A DNA stretch of 22,354 nt from a virus, in the IMG/VR virus record IMGVR_UViG_3300030061_003534, positions 1-22,354 of that record. One strand, 5' to 3'. Both the position numbers and the translations under genes were made by a program. The notes below the pieces were generated by a model. That model had not been told where the DNA came from. It saw nothing but the letters and a program-made list of their open reading frames with translations, and ran no database searches. Position 1 is the first letter of the stretch, and each line of letters begins with the position of its first letter. This document shows, piece after piece, positions 15,001 through 21,799 of the stretch.

Positions 15001-16286
15001 GTGATCAAAGACCTGGTTGGAACTACGCAAGATTAAAACATGGTTCAAGCACTACAAATTATGTTGAATGGGTTGTGGATGCTTCCGGTGCAGTTGATAA
15101 TTCAGCAGTATCTACGCCAGTTCTAAGTGATTTTGGTCACACAAGTTTATATTATCAATCTGGTGTTAAATATTTTGCTTCAAGACCAACTGGTAGTTTT
15201 ACATATTCTGGTTCAAACTTTTACAGCAATGTTTATAGTAGAGAAACAGATGCTATATCTTTTGGAACAACAACAAATTGTTCAATTTCAAACATCAGAG
15301 CAGTAGGTAGCGGTGTCACAACTTTTGACTCTGGTGTCAGCCAAGCTAGTATGCCGGCTTTAAATAATAATGCAGACTGTGAGATAACAACACTTCAAGT
15401 AACCGGCACAGTTTTGTTTGACAATTTAACATCTATTAGTGGTGGTTTGGGGATCTTTACAAAAAGAGATGTATCTGTTGCTTCGACCCTTAAGCACCCA
15501 TTTAAGACCAACAGAACAACATCAACTGCTTCAAAAACAGCATTTATGGTTTACTCTGGTTCTATTGGAAGCACAAACCTAGGAACACAAGAATATTTTA
15601 ATACAGAAGATTATCGTATTGTTTCTGGTAATTACACAAACCAAGCTGCTGTAACGGACTCCGATAATACTTGGAATCCACAAACCGCTATGAATGGAGG
15701 AAATGCTCATGATGACGGTATGGTGACAGCAAATGGTTTTGCTATTTCTCCATTTCAGATTGGAAAGTCCGGAGACACTAGAAATAATGCTGAGGGTTCC
15801 ACGGGATTGCAAGCCCCCGCAGGTAATCCAAACTATTCAACTCTAACCAACAACACAAGAACTTATTACAGATACTTTAGATATACAAGTGCCTCTACTG
15901 TAGCTAGTTTCACAATGACACTCCATGGAGATGCTACTCTTGTTGGAAAATCTGGGACTTATGCTGGTTCATTAGGGGCAAACAAAAATGTCTTTGTGGA
16001 AGTAAAAGTACCTTATGATCCAAACTATTCCGGAGCAGATGACCAATCGACAGGCTGGGCTGATGCTGCTAAGATTTTTGATGCTGGTAATCAACCAAAT
16101 AATGACGGCGCGGGAATCCGAGCAGGAAGTTTTTCTGGTGAAGATCAATCAATCGATTCAAATGGATTGGCTGTTTCATTAACCCTCGGAACAAGACGCA
16201 TAAAGCAAAACCAATATTTTATTGTAAAGATTTCAGCGCATAAAGATTGGACTGGTTATATTTCTAGAATACAGGTGGCATACTAA
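12012..16286 (+). CDS. 1424-aa fibre-like virion protein with two tandem modules
   Basis: This is the largest gene in the window, started by TAATG overlap. The N-terminal 250 residues follow a common phage fibre plan: NGNGNFTYDTSTNELILSGN, repeated beta-strand turns and YYGDGSNLSGL (113-122). Two long homologous modules then follow, about residues 257-830 and 842-1424. Shared landmarks are AAKLSFGSGDEITGYNNVA with SAKLSFGSSNAVAGYSNVA; GSLIMKLNGVTLHTIDLA with GSLVLEVNGSDVHTVDLT; KYVSGVKY with YYQSGVKY; and the ends GYVSQLSFQLG with GYISRIQVAY. The protein is Ser/Thr/Asn/Gly-rich with few Cys, as expected of an extracellular beta-structured protein. Fibre or adhesin is the best reading. No chaperone or peptidase domain is visible. 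Confidence 0.88.
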   Translation: MAEFGWAYVSGSNLPQGVDKSIQVKNGDEFNGNGNFTYDTSTNELILSGNMHLSGTLYANEFTTNVTSKNVINLSATGSTQIGDTADDIHSFTGTVNVAGALSSSLNISASSYYGDGSNLSGLSSTLAEVTTNGNTTTNQISVAALTASTGGALITGSLLVSASAHPLHLSGLQAGDRLDANSYLALDSAGRIILTASVTPDQSARIQNANTGSDDGGTIGDAEDGSYADGLFADFATSTPVGTAVDRFNEVLKILAPSPAPGLKSAKADETNGVAAKLSFGSGDEITGYNNVAAQGYTTTGGGFGTVLSTINQNGTYTPTTTSEVTNANGFGNGIHFSLGSYNNQEITGTLNYNVGPNITNGQIAYASGAFGNAETGSLIMKLNGVTLHTIDLATITGSGNPATGSDSYLNSSGSGFILMSATASSFDGNASEWYIFKHRTAGFKVSTNDQVKGKNNLIIQHTRGSTNEFTNLIQWVNDPDGAAAALSVSNNRIENVSLVGSKYVSGVKYNTDLTANYKADIVNMYKNVFPSDSNTITFTPTNSTTPSAQSVPNIGGSEDHTKTLGVTASIDYNGTYLLNGTIGMSLNATHPLKSNLSTAGATTITGMLIDADTSSPNSNLSETFEDETFRISSGSYDTQGAVGSGTWTSSAHMTASGLAGHEDGMLFYNRRLYNPKDADIPNAGNFSTLANVESGQPNYNGISGIRTYFRKIQNTSGASIRDLKITSQKSGFKFNADTQALDTNDSHFYIKAPGSTGWMNITENFVYGSTSDGDGGLINGANNNSNNTGTGNSVHCVTFGTQSVADDDYVLIKIETNGMQGYVSQLSFQLGASAETAATPQVLSDIDANDTGTSAKLSFGSSNAVAGYSNVAGSGIGSMSTFNSNGDYTVSGDRRGIFSAAPTIDGEINDAIAADGGSDYPAKAFYNAYSGSLVLEVNGSDVHTVDLTSTLSAINTTNGQSSRLSVSAISFSTTSDDVPDYRRPYRTGTYEVAAGDQRPGWNYARLKHGSSTTNYVEWVVDASGAVDNSAVSTPVLSDFGHTSLYYQSGVKYFASRPTGSFTYSGSNFYSNVYSRETDAISFGTTTNCSISNIRAVGSGVTTFDSGVSQASMPALNNNADCEITTLQVTGTVLFDNLTSISGGLGIFTKRDVSVASTLKHPFKTNRTTSTASKTAFMVYSGSIGSTNLGTQEYFNTEDYRIVSGNYTNQAAVTDSDNTWNPQTAMNGGNAHDDGMVTANGFAISPFQIGKSGDTRNNAEGSTGLQAPAGNPNYSTLTNNTRTYYRYFRYTSASTVASFTMTLHGDATLVGKSGTYAGSLGANKNVFVEVKVPYDPNYSGADDQSTGWADAAKIFDAGNQPNNDGAGIRAGSFSGEDQSIDSNGLAVSLTLGTRRIKQNQYFIVKISAHKDWTGYISRIQVAY
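12780..14500 (+). repeat. Long protein-level tandem module 1
   Basis: This is the first of two diverged modules in the 1424-aa protein. Landmark KLSF starts near 12842, against 14582 in module 2 (1740 bases apart), and the GY(V/I)S end is offset by 1776 bases. The period is therefore about 580-592 residues. Similarity is clear in protein and weak in DNA. Confidence 0.75.
14535..16283 (+). repeat. Long protein-level tandem module 2
   Basis: This is the second module, ending at the stop of the 1424-aa protein. It repeats the order of module 1: KLSFGSS, GSLVLEVNG, a Trp-containing strand (NYVEWVVDASG, as FTNLIQWVNDPDG in module 1), SGVKYF, HPFKTNRTT (HPLKSNLST), EDYRIVSGNYTNQAAV (ETFRISSGSYDTQGAV), AHDDGM (GHEDGM), RTYYR (RTYFR) and GYISR. 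Confidence 0.75.
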
Positions 16287-17386
16287 TGGCTAAAACGAAT
16301 GTAACAGCAACGCAATTCGCTGCGAAAAAATTACTTGGAAAAACGCAAGTAAGACCATCACTTACAGATGCTGAGGAAGCATACCCGTCGAATGTATCCG
16401 TTCCGGGTGCTGGTGTATTTGCGGAAAGTATACCTAGAGAACCTGGTACTGATTTTTACACATTGTATTCTGCATCTGCTGGGGCACCTGCTACAGTTGA
16501 AAAAGTTTACTTTGATTGTGTTGCTATTTCTGATGGCTATTACGATGCTGATTCTGCATCGAGTGATGGTGGAGACGAATCACAATCAGCAGGTAATCAT
16601 GCTTATTACTTAAAACTACCCTCCGCCTACCAAACAACTTCTTCGAATCCAAATAGAGGAACTGGTAGTTTTGTCAATGACCAGCGTGTTTACCTTTCTG
16701 CAGGTGGTCTGCAACTAATTCCTCCTTTCACAACAGATGCAGGTCTTCCCGGTGCTTCTGGGAACAATAGATACTATGTTGAACTGTTTACTGGAGATCC
16801 AACAAACCCATCTAATAAAATTTCATCCACAGATGCAATTGATTGGCAATTTGATTATTATTCCGGTATTATCTTTATACAGGATTATAGTGCTTCGAAG
16901 ATACCAGTTACAGCATCGGCATATCTGTATGTTGGGAAATACCTTGATGAAAAACTTGATGGGGTTGGTTCAACAATTGTTAAGGATGAAGGTTCTAATA
17001 TTACTACAGGTGTTACTTCATTTGATTTTGTTGGCGCCGGCGTTACAGCGACCAACTCAGGTAATAATGTTACTGTTACAATTCCCGGCGGTGGTGGATA
17101 CAGCAGGACTGCTGTTACAACAACAATTACTGCCTCTGTTAATTCTAGAATACTAGGTGTCTCTGCTTCTTCTGCTTTGGAGATTCGATTACCCGCTGCT
17201 TCTGGATATTCTGCCGGTCAGCATTTTACCGTTAAAGATGAAGCCGGAAATGCTAATACAAACAACATAACGATCTTAACAACCGGAGGTGAAACTATTG
17301 ATGGTTCAACCTCTATTATCCTCGAAAGTCCCCACGCAGCCGTGAATATCTACTGTGACGGTTCTGCGAAATTCTTCATATACTAG
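16286..17386 (+). CDS. 366-aa fibre-like virion protein with shared C-terminal domain
   Basis: It starts by TAATG overlap with the 1424-aa gene. The N-terminal part has a helix-like start (VTATQFAAKKLLGKTQVRPS) and a beta region with TDFYTLYSASAGAPATVEKV, DWQFDYYSGIIFIQDYSAS and ASAYLYVGKYLDEKLDGVGS. A Gly hinge (TVTIPGGGGYSR) separates it from a C-terminal domain of about 90 residues: EIRLPAAS, GQHFTVKDEAGNA, NITILTTGGETIDGSTSIIL, then AAVNIYCDGSAKFFIY. That domain has a clear counterpart at the end of the 572-aa protein downstream (IRTLTLPAS, SQTIDG, SIVLES, WRVF). A hairpin follows the gene. A baseplate- or head-attached fibre protein is the likely role. Confidence 0.86.
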   Translation: MAKTNVTATQFAAKKLLGKTQVRPSLTDAEEAYPSNVSVPGAGVFAESIPREPGTDFYTLYSASAGAPATVEKVYFDCVAISDGYYDADSASSDGGDESQSAGNHAYYLKLPSAYQTTSSNPNRGTGSFVNDQRVYLSAGGLQLIPPFTTDAGLPGASGNNRYYVELFTGDPTNPSNKISSTDAIDWQFDYYSGIIFIQDYSASKIPVTASAYLYVGKYLDEKLDGVGSTIVKDEGSNITTGVTSFDFVGAGVTATNSGNNVTVTIPGGGGYSRTAVTTTITASVNSRILGVSASSALEIRLPAASGYSAGQHFTVKDEAGNANTNNITILTTGGETIDGSTSIILESPHAAVNIYCDGSAKFFIY

Positions 17387-17422
17387 CGTGCTTTTATGTG
17401 CCTAGATCACTATTTACCTTGC

Positions 17423-17439
17423 AAGCCCTTCGGGGCTTT
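17423..17439 (+). terminator. UUCG-tetraloop hairpin, possible terminator or mRNA stabiliser
   Basis: AAGCCC (17423-17428), loop TTCG and GGGCTT (17433-17438) form six perfect pairs closed by the extra-stable C(UUCG)G loop, which is frequent in T4 mRNAs. Only TTT follows, so termination may be partial. It lies in the 83-base gap between the 366-aa and 572-aa genes. Confidence 0.6.
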
Positions 17440-17469
17440 CATGCTATACATATCTTGGAGGATTTTTTT

Positions 17470-19188
17470 ATGGCTTATAAATTTCAAATCGGAGCTGCTA
17501 AACTTAGCGGTTCTGTACAATTAACGGATGGTTCTATTGATGGCACTAGTGTCGACGATGCAACCGCTGCTAATATTGTTTCTCAAATCGACGCAGGCGA
17601 AATTGCAATTGCAAAGCTTGCTGCTTCTACAATTTCTGGAAAGGCTCTTGGTACAAACCTTGATGCTCTTGCAGTTGATGATTCATCTATTGAATATTCT
17701 GCTGGTTCCGCTTATAACGGTTCCGCTGCTTCTACTATCCGAGTAAAAGCTTCTGGTGTTACAAACGCTATGTTGGCTGGTTCTATTGCAAACGCTAAGT
17801 TGGCAAACAGCACAATCTCTGGTGTTGCTCTTGGTTCTAACTTGAACTCTCTTTCTAAAGCTACTAATGGTGGTGTTAATTTCAGTTCTTACAACGGATC
17901 TGCTGCTGTTTCCAATCTTCAATTGGACCTTAGTGATCTTGCTGCTGCTGCAGTAAATGTTGGTGCTGATTCTATCGCTATTTATGATGCAGATGCAGAT
18001 GTAACTGGTCAAGAATCAATTGCTGATCTTATGACTGCTGTTGCTGGTAATGGTCTTGCTGCTTCTTCAGGTGTTCTTGCTGTTGGTGTTGATGACAGCT
18101 CTATTGAGTTGAATTCTGATGCACTTCGTGTTAAGGCTTCTGGTGTAACAAACGCTATGCTTGCCGGTTCTATTGCAAACGCTAAGTTGGCAAACGATGG
18201 TATCACAATCGCTGGTTCTGATACAAGTCTCGGTGGTTCTATTACTGCTGCAGCAATTTTGAATACTGACATGGGTGGTGCTTTTACAATCGGTAGTCAG
18301 TCTGATGATGTTGCTACATTCTCTGGTGGCGTTGTTATTGCTGGTAATTTGACTGTTCAAGGTTCTGCTGTTGAGGTTCAACAAGGATTTGTGGTAACTT
18401 CTTCTGTACAGTTTGAAGGTTCAACTCCAGATGGTAATGAGATTTCTCTTACTTCTGCTGATCCTTCTGCAGATCGCACAATCACACTTCCTGATTTGTC
18501 TGGTCACGTTCCACTTCTTGCGGATGCGGCTTCTGCTGCTTCTATCGCGGTAACTGCTGCTGAATTTGCTTTGCTTGACGGTGCAACTTCTCGCGGAGTA
18601 TCTGCTCTTGCTGATGGTGACGGATTCATGCACAATGATAATGGAACTATGAAGCAAACTAACGTTCTTAAAATGTTTGAATACACTGTTGCAAAGGTTT
18701 CTGGAGATGTTGTAATTGCTGATACTGGTGCTGCAACTATCCAAGCAAACGCTGTTGAAGGCTCTATGCTTAATAACAATATTGTTTCTGGCTTAACTGA
18801 TATCGGTGCTGCTATCGTAGGTACTGATGAGATGATTGTTTCGGACAACGGAACTATCAGAAGAACAGATATGTCTCGTCTTAAGACGTTCATTGGAAAC
18901 GGTACTGCTGCTGTTGCTTCTTTCGGAGATTCCGATGCTACTCTTATAGTTGGTGTTAACTTTGCTTCTGCAAACATGTCTGCTATTCGTACTTTGACTC
19001 TTCCTGCTTCTCCTTCTGTTGGGGAATCGGTAAAAATCAAGGCTGCTGGAATGGGTGGAGCATCAATTATAATTGCTCGCGCTGGTTCTCAAACAATTGA
19101 CGGATCTTTTACCTCAATCGTTCTTGAATCAGACAACGCTGCTGTTGAATTGGTTTACGTTGCTTCTGATGATTGGAGAGTATTCTAA
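17470..19188 (+). CDS. 572-aa repetitive fibre-like protein, probably highly expressed
   Basis: ATG 17470 has a strong GGAGG 8 bases upstream. A GTG at 17398 lies before the UUCG hairpin and is rejected. The N-terminal half carries repeats: KASGVTNAMLAGSIANAKLA occurs twice, and VDDSSIE occurs twice (before S/AY and LNSDALRV). A short central part (NLTVQGSAVEVQQGFVVTSS) is followed by DRTITLPDLSGHVPLL, a motif common in phage fibres. The C-terminus (IRTLTLPAS to WRVF) matches the 366-aa protein. Codon choice differs from the large fibre gene: mainly GCT, GGT, GTT, CTT and CGN, with few ATA, as in the capsid gene. With hairpins on both sides, this looks like an abundant, separately controlled virion protein. 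Confidence 0.86.
   Translation: MAYKFQIGAAKLSGSVQLTDGSIDGTSVDDATAANIVSQIDAGEIAIAKLAASTISGKALGTNLDALAVDDSSIEYSAGSAYNGSAASTIRVKASGVTNAMLAGSIANAKLANSTISGVALGSNLNSLSKATNGGVNFSSYNGSAAVSNLQLDLSDLAAAAVNVGADSIAIYDADADVTGQESIADLMTAVAGNGLAASSGVLAVGVDDSSIELNSDALRVKASGVTNAMLAGSIANAKLANDGITIAGSDTSLGGSITAAAILNTDMGGAFTIGSQSDDVATFSGGVVIAGNLTVQGSAVEVQQGFVVTSSVQFEGSTPDGNEISLTSADPSADRTITLPDLSGHVPLLADAASAASIAVTAAEFALLDGATSRGVSALADGDGFMHNDNGTMKQTNVLKMFEYTVAKVSGDVVIADTGAATIQANAVEGSMLNNNIVSGLTDIGAAIVGTDEMIVSDNGTIRRTDMSRLKTFIGNGTAAVASFGDSDATLIVGVNFASANMSAIRTLTLPASPSVGESVKIKAAGMGGASIIIARAGSQTIDGSFTSIVLESDNAAVELVYVASDDWRVF
17746..17808 (+). repeat. 63-bp direct repeat, copy 1
   Basis: These 63 bases nearly match 18133-18195, with a few silent differences. 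They encode KASGVTNAMLAGSIANAKLA plus Asn. The low divergence compared with the rest of the protein suggests recent duplication or gene conversion within the gene. Confidence 0.9.
18133..18195 (+). repeat. 63-bp direct repeat, copy 2
   Basis: This is the second copy of 17746-17808, 387 bases downstream and in frame (129 codons). Its context VDDSSIELNSDALRV resembles the context of copy 1 (VDDSSIEYSAGSAY), so the duplicated unit is longer than the near-identical core. Confidence 0.9.
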
Positions 19189-19213
19189 TCTAAAGTCACA
19201 AGTTTTATCTTGG

Positions 19214-19239
19214 GGGTCGGGCTTTGTCCGACCCTTTTT
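19214..19239 (+). terminator. Strong intrinsic terminator
   Basis: GGGTCGG (19214-19220), loop GCTTTGT and CCGACCC (19228-19234) form seven perfect GC-rich pairs, followed by TTTTT. It lies 25 bases after the 572-aa gene and before the ribosome site of the next gene. It should end most transcription from upstream, which means the next gene needs read-through or its own promoter. Confidence 0.88.
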
Positions 19240-19263
19240 CTATTTATAAAAAGGAGAAATTTT

Positions 19264-20490
19264 ATGGCATTTAAATATTCTAAAGGATCAACAGTTCAAG
19301 GAGATATCAAAGCAGCAGATGATACACAGAGAGATACTCTTATAGATTTTGGCGAAGATCAGATTGATCTCCAAACTTCTGGTTCTGTTCGTTTAAGAAT
19401 CCAAAACTCAGAAACAACTGTTAATACTCCTCTTACAGTATCCGGAGAAATCAGCGCCGCTGGTATGGTTCAACCTTTAAACACAATAACTGGTGCCACG
19501 GGACAAGTTGATCATGATTGCTCTAATTCTCATATTTTTTATCACAGTAACATCGCAGGTAACTTTACCCCCAACTTTACTCAACTTGACCTTTCTAATA
19601 GTGAAATAACCAGTATTTCTATTATTTTAGACCAAGGAGGTACTGCTTACCTTCCAGATGCTTACAAAGTGAACTCAACTTCTTCTGCGTTATATTGGGA
19701 AGGCTCAACAATGCCAACCGGTTCAGCAAACAAAGTTGATACAGTAGATCTTAAGATATTGAGAGTTTCAGATTCTTATAACACTTTTGCTCGCTTCCAT
19801 AACACTATTGAGATCTCTAGTGGAGGTGACGGCGTATCAATACCCAATAATGCTCTTGTGTTCTTGGATGCTTCAGATGCAAACAGCTATGGAGGTTCCG
19901 GAACAACTTGGTCGGATATCTCTGGTCAAGGAAACCACGCAACACTTGTAAATTCGCCATCATTTAGCAGCTCAGATAAGTGGTTTGATTTTACAGGAGG
20001 AAGTTCACATCATGCTACTCTTCCATCCGGATTCGCTGATTTTACAAATGGGGCAACCTTCTTTTTTGTAGCTGATTTAGACTCTGGGGACCATTGGGAA
20101 AGGCTTATTGATTTTAGTGGAGGAAGCAGTACTCCTATAAATGTTGGTCGAAAGCAAAGCGGCACCACTATGAAGCTAGAATACTACAACCCTTCTAAGA
20201 CAGGAACAGAAACAAATATAATATTGAACAACACACTTGCTAGTTATTGTGTTACCACAGATGGTGTTAATGCTAAGTTTTATCGCAACGGTACGTTGAT
20301 TACAACTAATTCATTTGATAAAGTCCCAGATAACAACACAAGAACGCAGAACTATATTGGTCGCTCTAGAAGCGGTGGTGATGCGTATTATGATGGCCAA
20401 TTGGCTGTTGTTGGGATTTTTAATAGGGATTTATCTGCTAGTGAAATTTCAGATCTTCACAACCATTATGACTCTATTTACAGTTTATAA
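19264..20490 (+). CDS. 408-aa fibre-like protein with C-terminal LamG domain
   Basis: ATG 19264 has AAGGAG 8 bases upstream. The frame extends back to 19210, but that start lies inside the terminator and is rejected. The N-terminus (MAFKYSKGSTVQGDIKAADD, then LIDFGEDQIDLQTSGSVRLR) follows the fibre head plan of many phages. After a beta-rich middle, residues about 195-408 form a LamG/concanavalin-like domain: ALVFLDASDANSYGGSGTTW, SDISGQGNHATLV, ATFFFVADLDS, YCVTTDGVNAKFYRNGTLI, NYIGRSRSGGDAYYDGQLAV, then VGIFNRDLSASEISDLHNHY. A glycan- or surface-binding adhesin tip is a reasonable inference. It sits between the terminator and the scaffold gene. Confidence 0.86.
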   Translation: MAFKYSKGSTVQGDIKAADDTQRDTLIDFGEDQIDLQTSGSVRLRIQNSETTVNTPLTVSGEISAAGMVQPLNTITGATGQVDHDCSNSHIFYHSNIAGNFTPNFTQLDLSNSEITSISIILDQGGTAYLPDAYKVNSTSSALYWEGSTMPTGSANKVDTVDLKILRVSDSYNTFARFHNTIEISSGGDGVSIPNNALVFLDASDANSYGGSGTTWSDISGQGNHATLVNSPSFSSSDKWFDFTGGSSHHATLPSGFADFTNGATFFFVADLDSGDHWERLIDFSGGSSTPINVGRKQSGTTMKLEYYNPSKTGTETNIILNNTLASYCVTTDGVNAKFYRNGTLITTNSFDKVPDNNTRTQNYIGRSRSGGDAYYDGQLAVVGIFNRDLSASEISDLHNHYDSIYSL

Positions 20491-20497
20491 TAGATAA

Positions 20498-20541
20498 ACA
20501 GTAATATCTGTCTTTTTCTTTGTTTTCTCACTATTTACTGT
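20498..20541 (+). promoter_or_regulatory. Two mutually exclusive hairpins before the scaffold gene
   Basis: ACAG (20498-20501) can pair with CTGT (20508-20511), followed by a T-rich stretch (20511-20526). Alternatively ACAGTAA (20498-20504) can pair with TTACTGT (20535-20541). Both are weak. The 78-base gap otherwise holds the scaffold ribosome site (AGGAG, 20555-20559). Confidence 0.3.
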
Positions 20542-20568
20542 GATACGTATTATTAGGAGTTTACATTA

Positions 20569-21777
20569 ATGTCTTCAATGTTGGAACAAGCTATCGTAGA
20601 TGCACAAGCATTACGAGAGGCAGCGCTAAAAAATGCCGAACAAGCACTTATTGAAAAATTTGCACCGCAGATCAAAGATGCAGTAGAAAGTCTATTGGAA
20701 GAGAACCAAGCACCTGCTAAAAGAAAAGCCACTTATGAAGGGCAAGTTTACAGTGTGATGGAAGTTGATGGTGGCAAGGCAACAATTCAGAAACAAGGTG
20801 AAAAACCTTTTGTTGTTTCTGAAGCTGAATTGTCTGAAGTAGATGAAAATCTTCTTCAAGAAGAAGAAGTGACTGTGGACGGCGGAGCTGCTCCTTCGGC
20901 GGCTGTAGAAGCGCCTTTTGCTGGTTCTCCTGTCTCTGACCCTGATCAAACTGTTGAGTTCTCAGTGGATATTAAAGAGCCAATATATGAGTTTGATCTT
21001 CAAGCCCTCAAGAACGATTTAGAAAATGAAGAACAACCTGATGAGTCTATGGAAGGCCCTTCTGACCTTCTTAGTGATCTCGGAGGAGAGGAAGAGACCG
21101 AAGCAGCACCGGATGAAGAAGGTGATGATCTTCTTGGTGGACTTGAACTTCAAGAGTCTTTAGATGAAGGTAACGATGAACTTGTAAATGAAATTATGAA
21201 TCTCATGAATGAAATGTATGACGAAGACGAAACAGAAGTTCTAGAAGAAGAACTTATCGTTGACATGGGCGAAGTAAAAGATGGTACGTTTCGTACTGAT
21301 AAAGAAACTTTAGAATATTACAAAAAAATGCAAAAAGCCAAAGATTACGCTGAGGCTAAAGCAGAGGAAAATGAGGGCCTCAAAGAAACACTCAAACGAT
21401 TTAAGTTAAAAAATAAACAATACAAAGACGCTGTTGAGAAGTTGTCCGAGAAACTTAACGAGACAATGCTCTCCAACGCTAAATTGATTTATTCAAATAA
21501 AACTTTAGGTGATGCCTCCTTGAATGAGCGACAAAAAAATAAAATTGTTGAAGCCATCGCCAAGGCAAGAACTCCCGAAGAAGCAAAGAATCTTCATGAG
21601 GCTCTGAATGCTACGGTAACTTCTGGTCAGGATAAGAAATCCCCTAGAACCCTAAGCGAGTCTGTACAGAGAAAATCTACCCTCTCAGGAATTCTTCCAC
21701 GTAGAAATAAGCAAGTTAATGAAAGTGAAGAGCATACATTTGCCGATCACATGAAAAAACTTGCTGGCATTAAATAA
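20569..21777 (+). CDS. 22: Prohead core scaffold protein (T4 gp22-like)
   Basis: This is the major internal scaffold around which the capsid protein assembles. It is later degraded by gp21. The 402-aa protein starts with helices (EQAIVDAQALREAALKNAEQ, then KFAPQIKDAVESLLEENQ) and a small beta segment (YEGQVYSVMEVDGGKATIQK). A very acidic, disordered middle spans about 100-240 (EEEVTVDGGAAP, LGGEEETEAAPDEEGDDLLG, DEDETEVLEEE). A Lys/Glu coiled coil follows (about 245-310), then the gp22-type C-terminal motif SLNERQKNKIVEAIAKARTP. Many L-x-E sites are present. T4 gp22 is shorter (269), so the acidic middle is enlarged. Its place directly before gp23 is the T4 order. Confidence 0.9.
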   Translation: MSSMLEQAIVDAQALREAALKNAEQALIEKFAPQIKDAVESLLEENQAPAKRKATYEGQVYSVMEVDGGKATIQKQGEKPFVVSEAELSEVDENLLQEEEVTVDGGAAPSAAVEAPFAGSPVSDPDQTVEFSVDIKEPIYEFDLQALKNDLENEEQPDESMEGPSDLLSDLGGEEETEAAPDEEGDDLLGGLELQESLDEGNDELVNEIMNLMNEMYDEDETEVLEEELIVDMGEVKDGTFRTDKETLEYYKKMQKAKDYAEAKAEENEGLKETLKRFKLKNKQYKDAVEKLSEKLNETMLSNAKLIYSNKTLGDASLNERQKNKIVEAIAKARTPEEAKNLHEALNATVTSGQDKKSPRTLSESVQRKSTLSGILPRRNKQVNESEEHTFADHMKKLAGIK

Positions 21778-21784
21778 CAATATT

Positions 21785-21793
21785 TAAGGAGGT
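21785..21793 (+). promoter_or_regulatory. Very strong ribosome site of the capsid gene
   Basis: AAGGAGGT, centred about 10 bases before the ATG at 21800, is a full match to the anti-Shine-Dalgarno end of 16S rRNA and the longest such match I noticed at a gene start in the window. This agrees with the need for very high capsid-protein synthesis. Confidence 0.8.
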
Positions 21794-21799
21794 TAAAAA

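Noticed and set aside
17442-17450. Extended -10-like TGCTATACA before the 572-aa gene
   Set aside because: A start about 7 bases downstream would fall on the ribosome site and remove it, and the -35 region would overlap the UUCG hairpin.
18009-19040. Several long minus-strand frames opposite the 572-aa gene
   Set aside because: They arise from the strong codon bias of the + strand gene (few TTA, CTA or TCA codons in register). They have low-complexity composition and no start signals.
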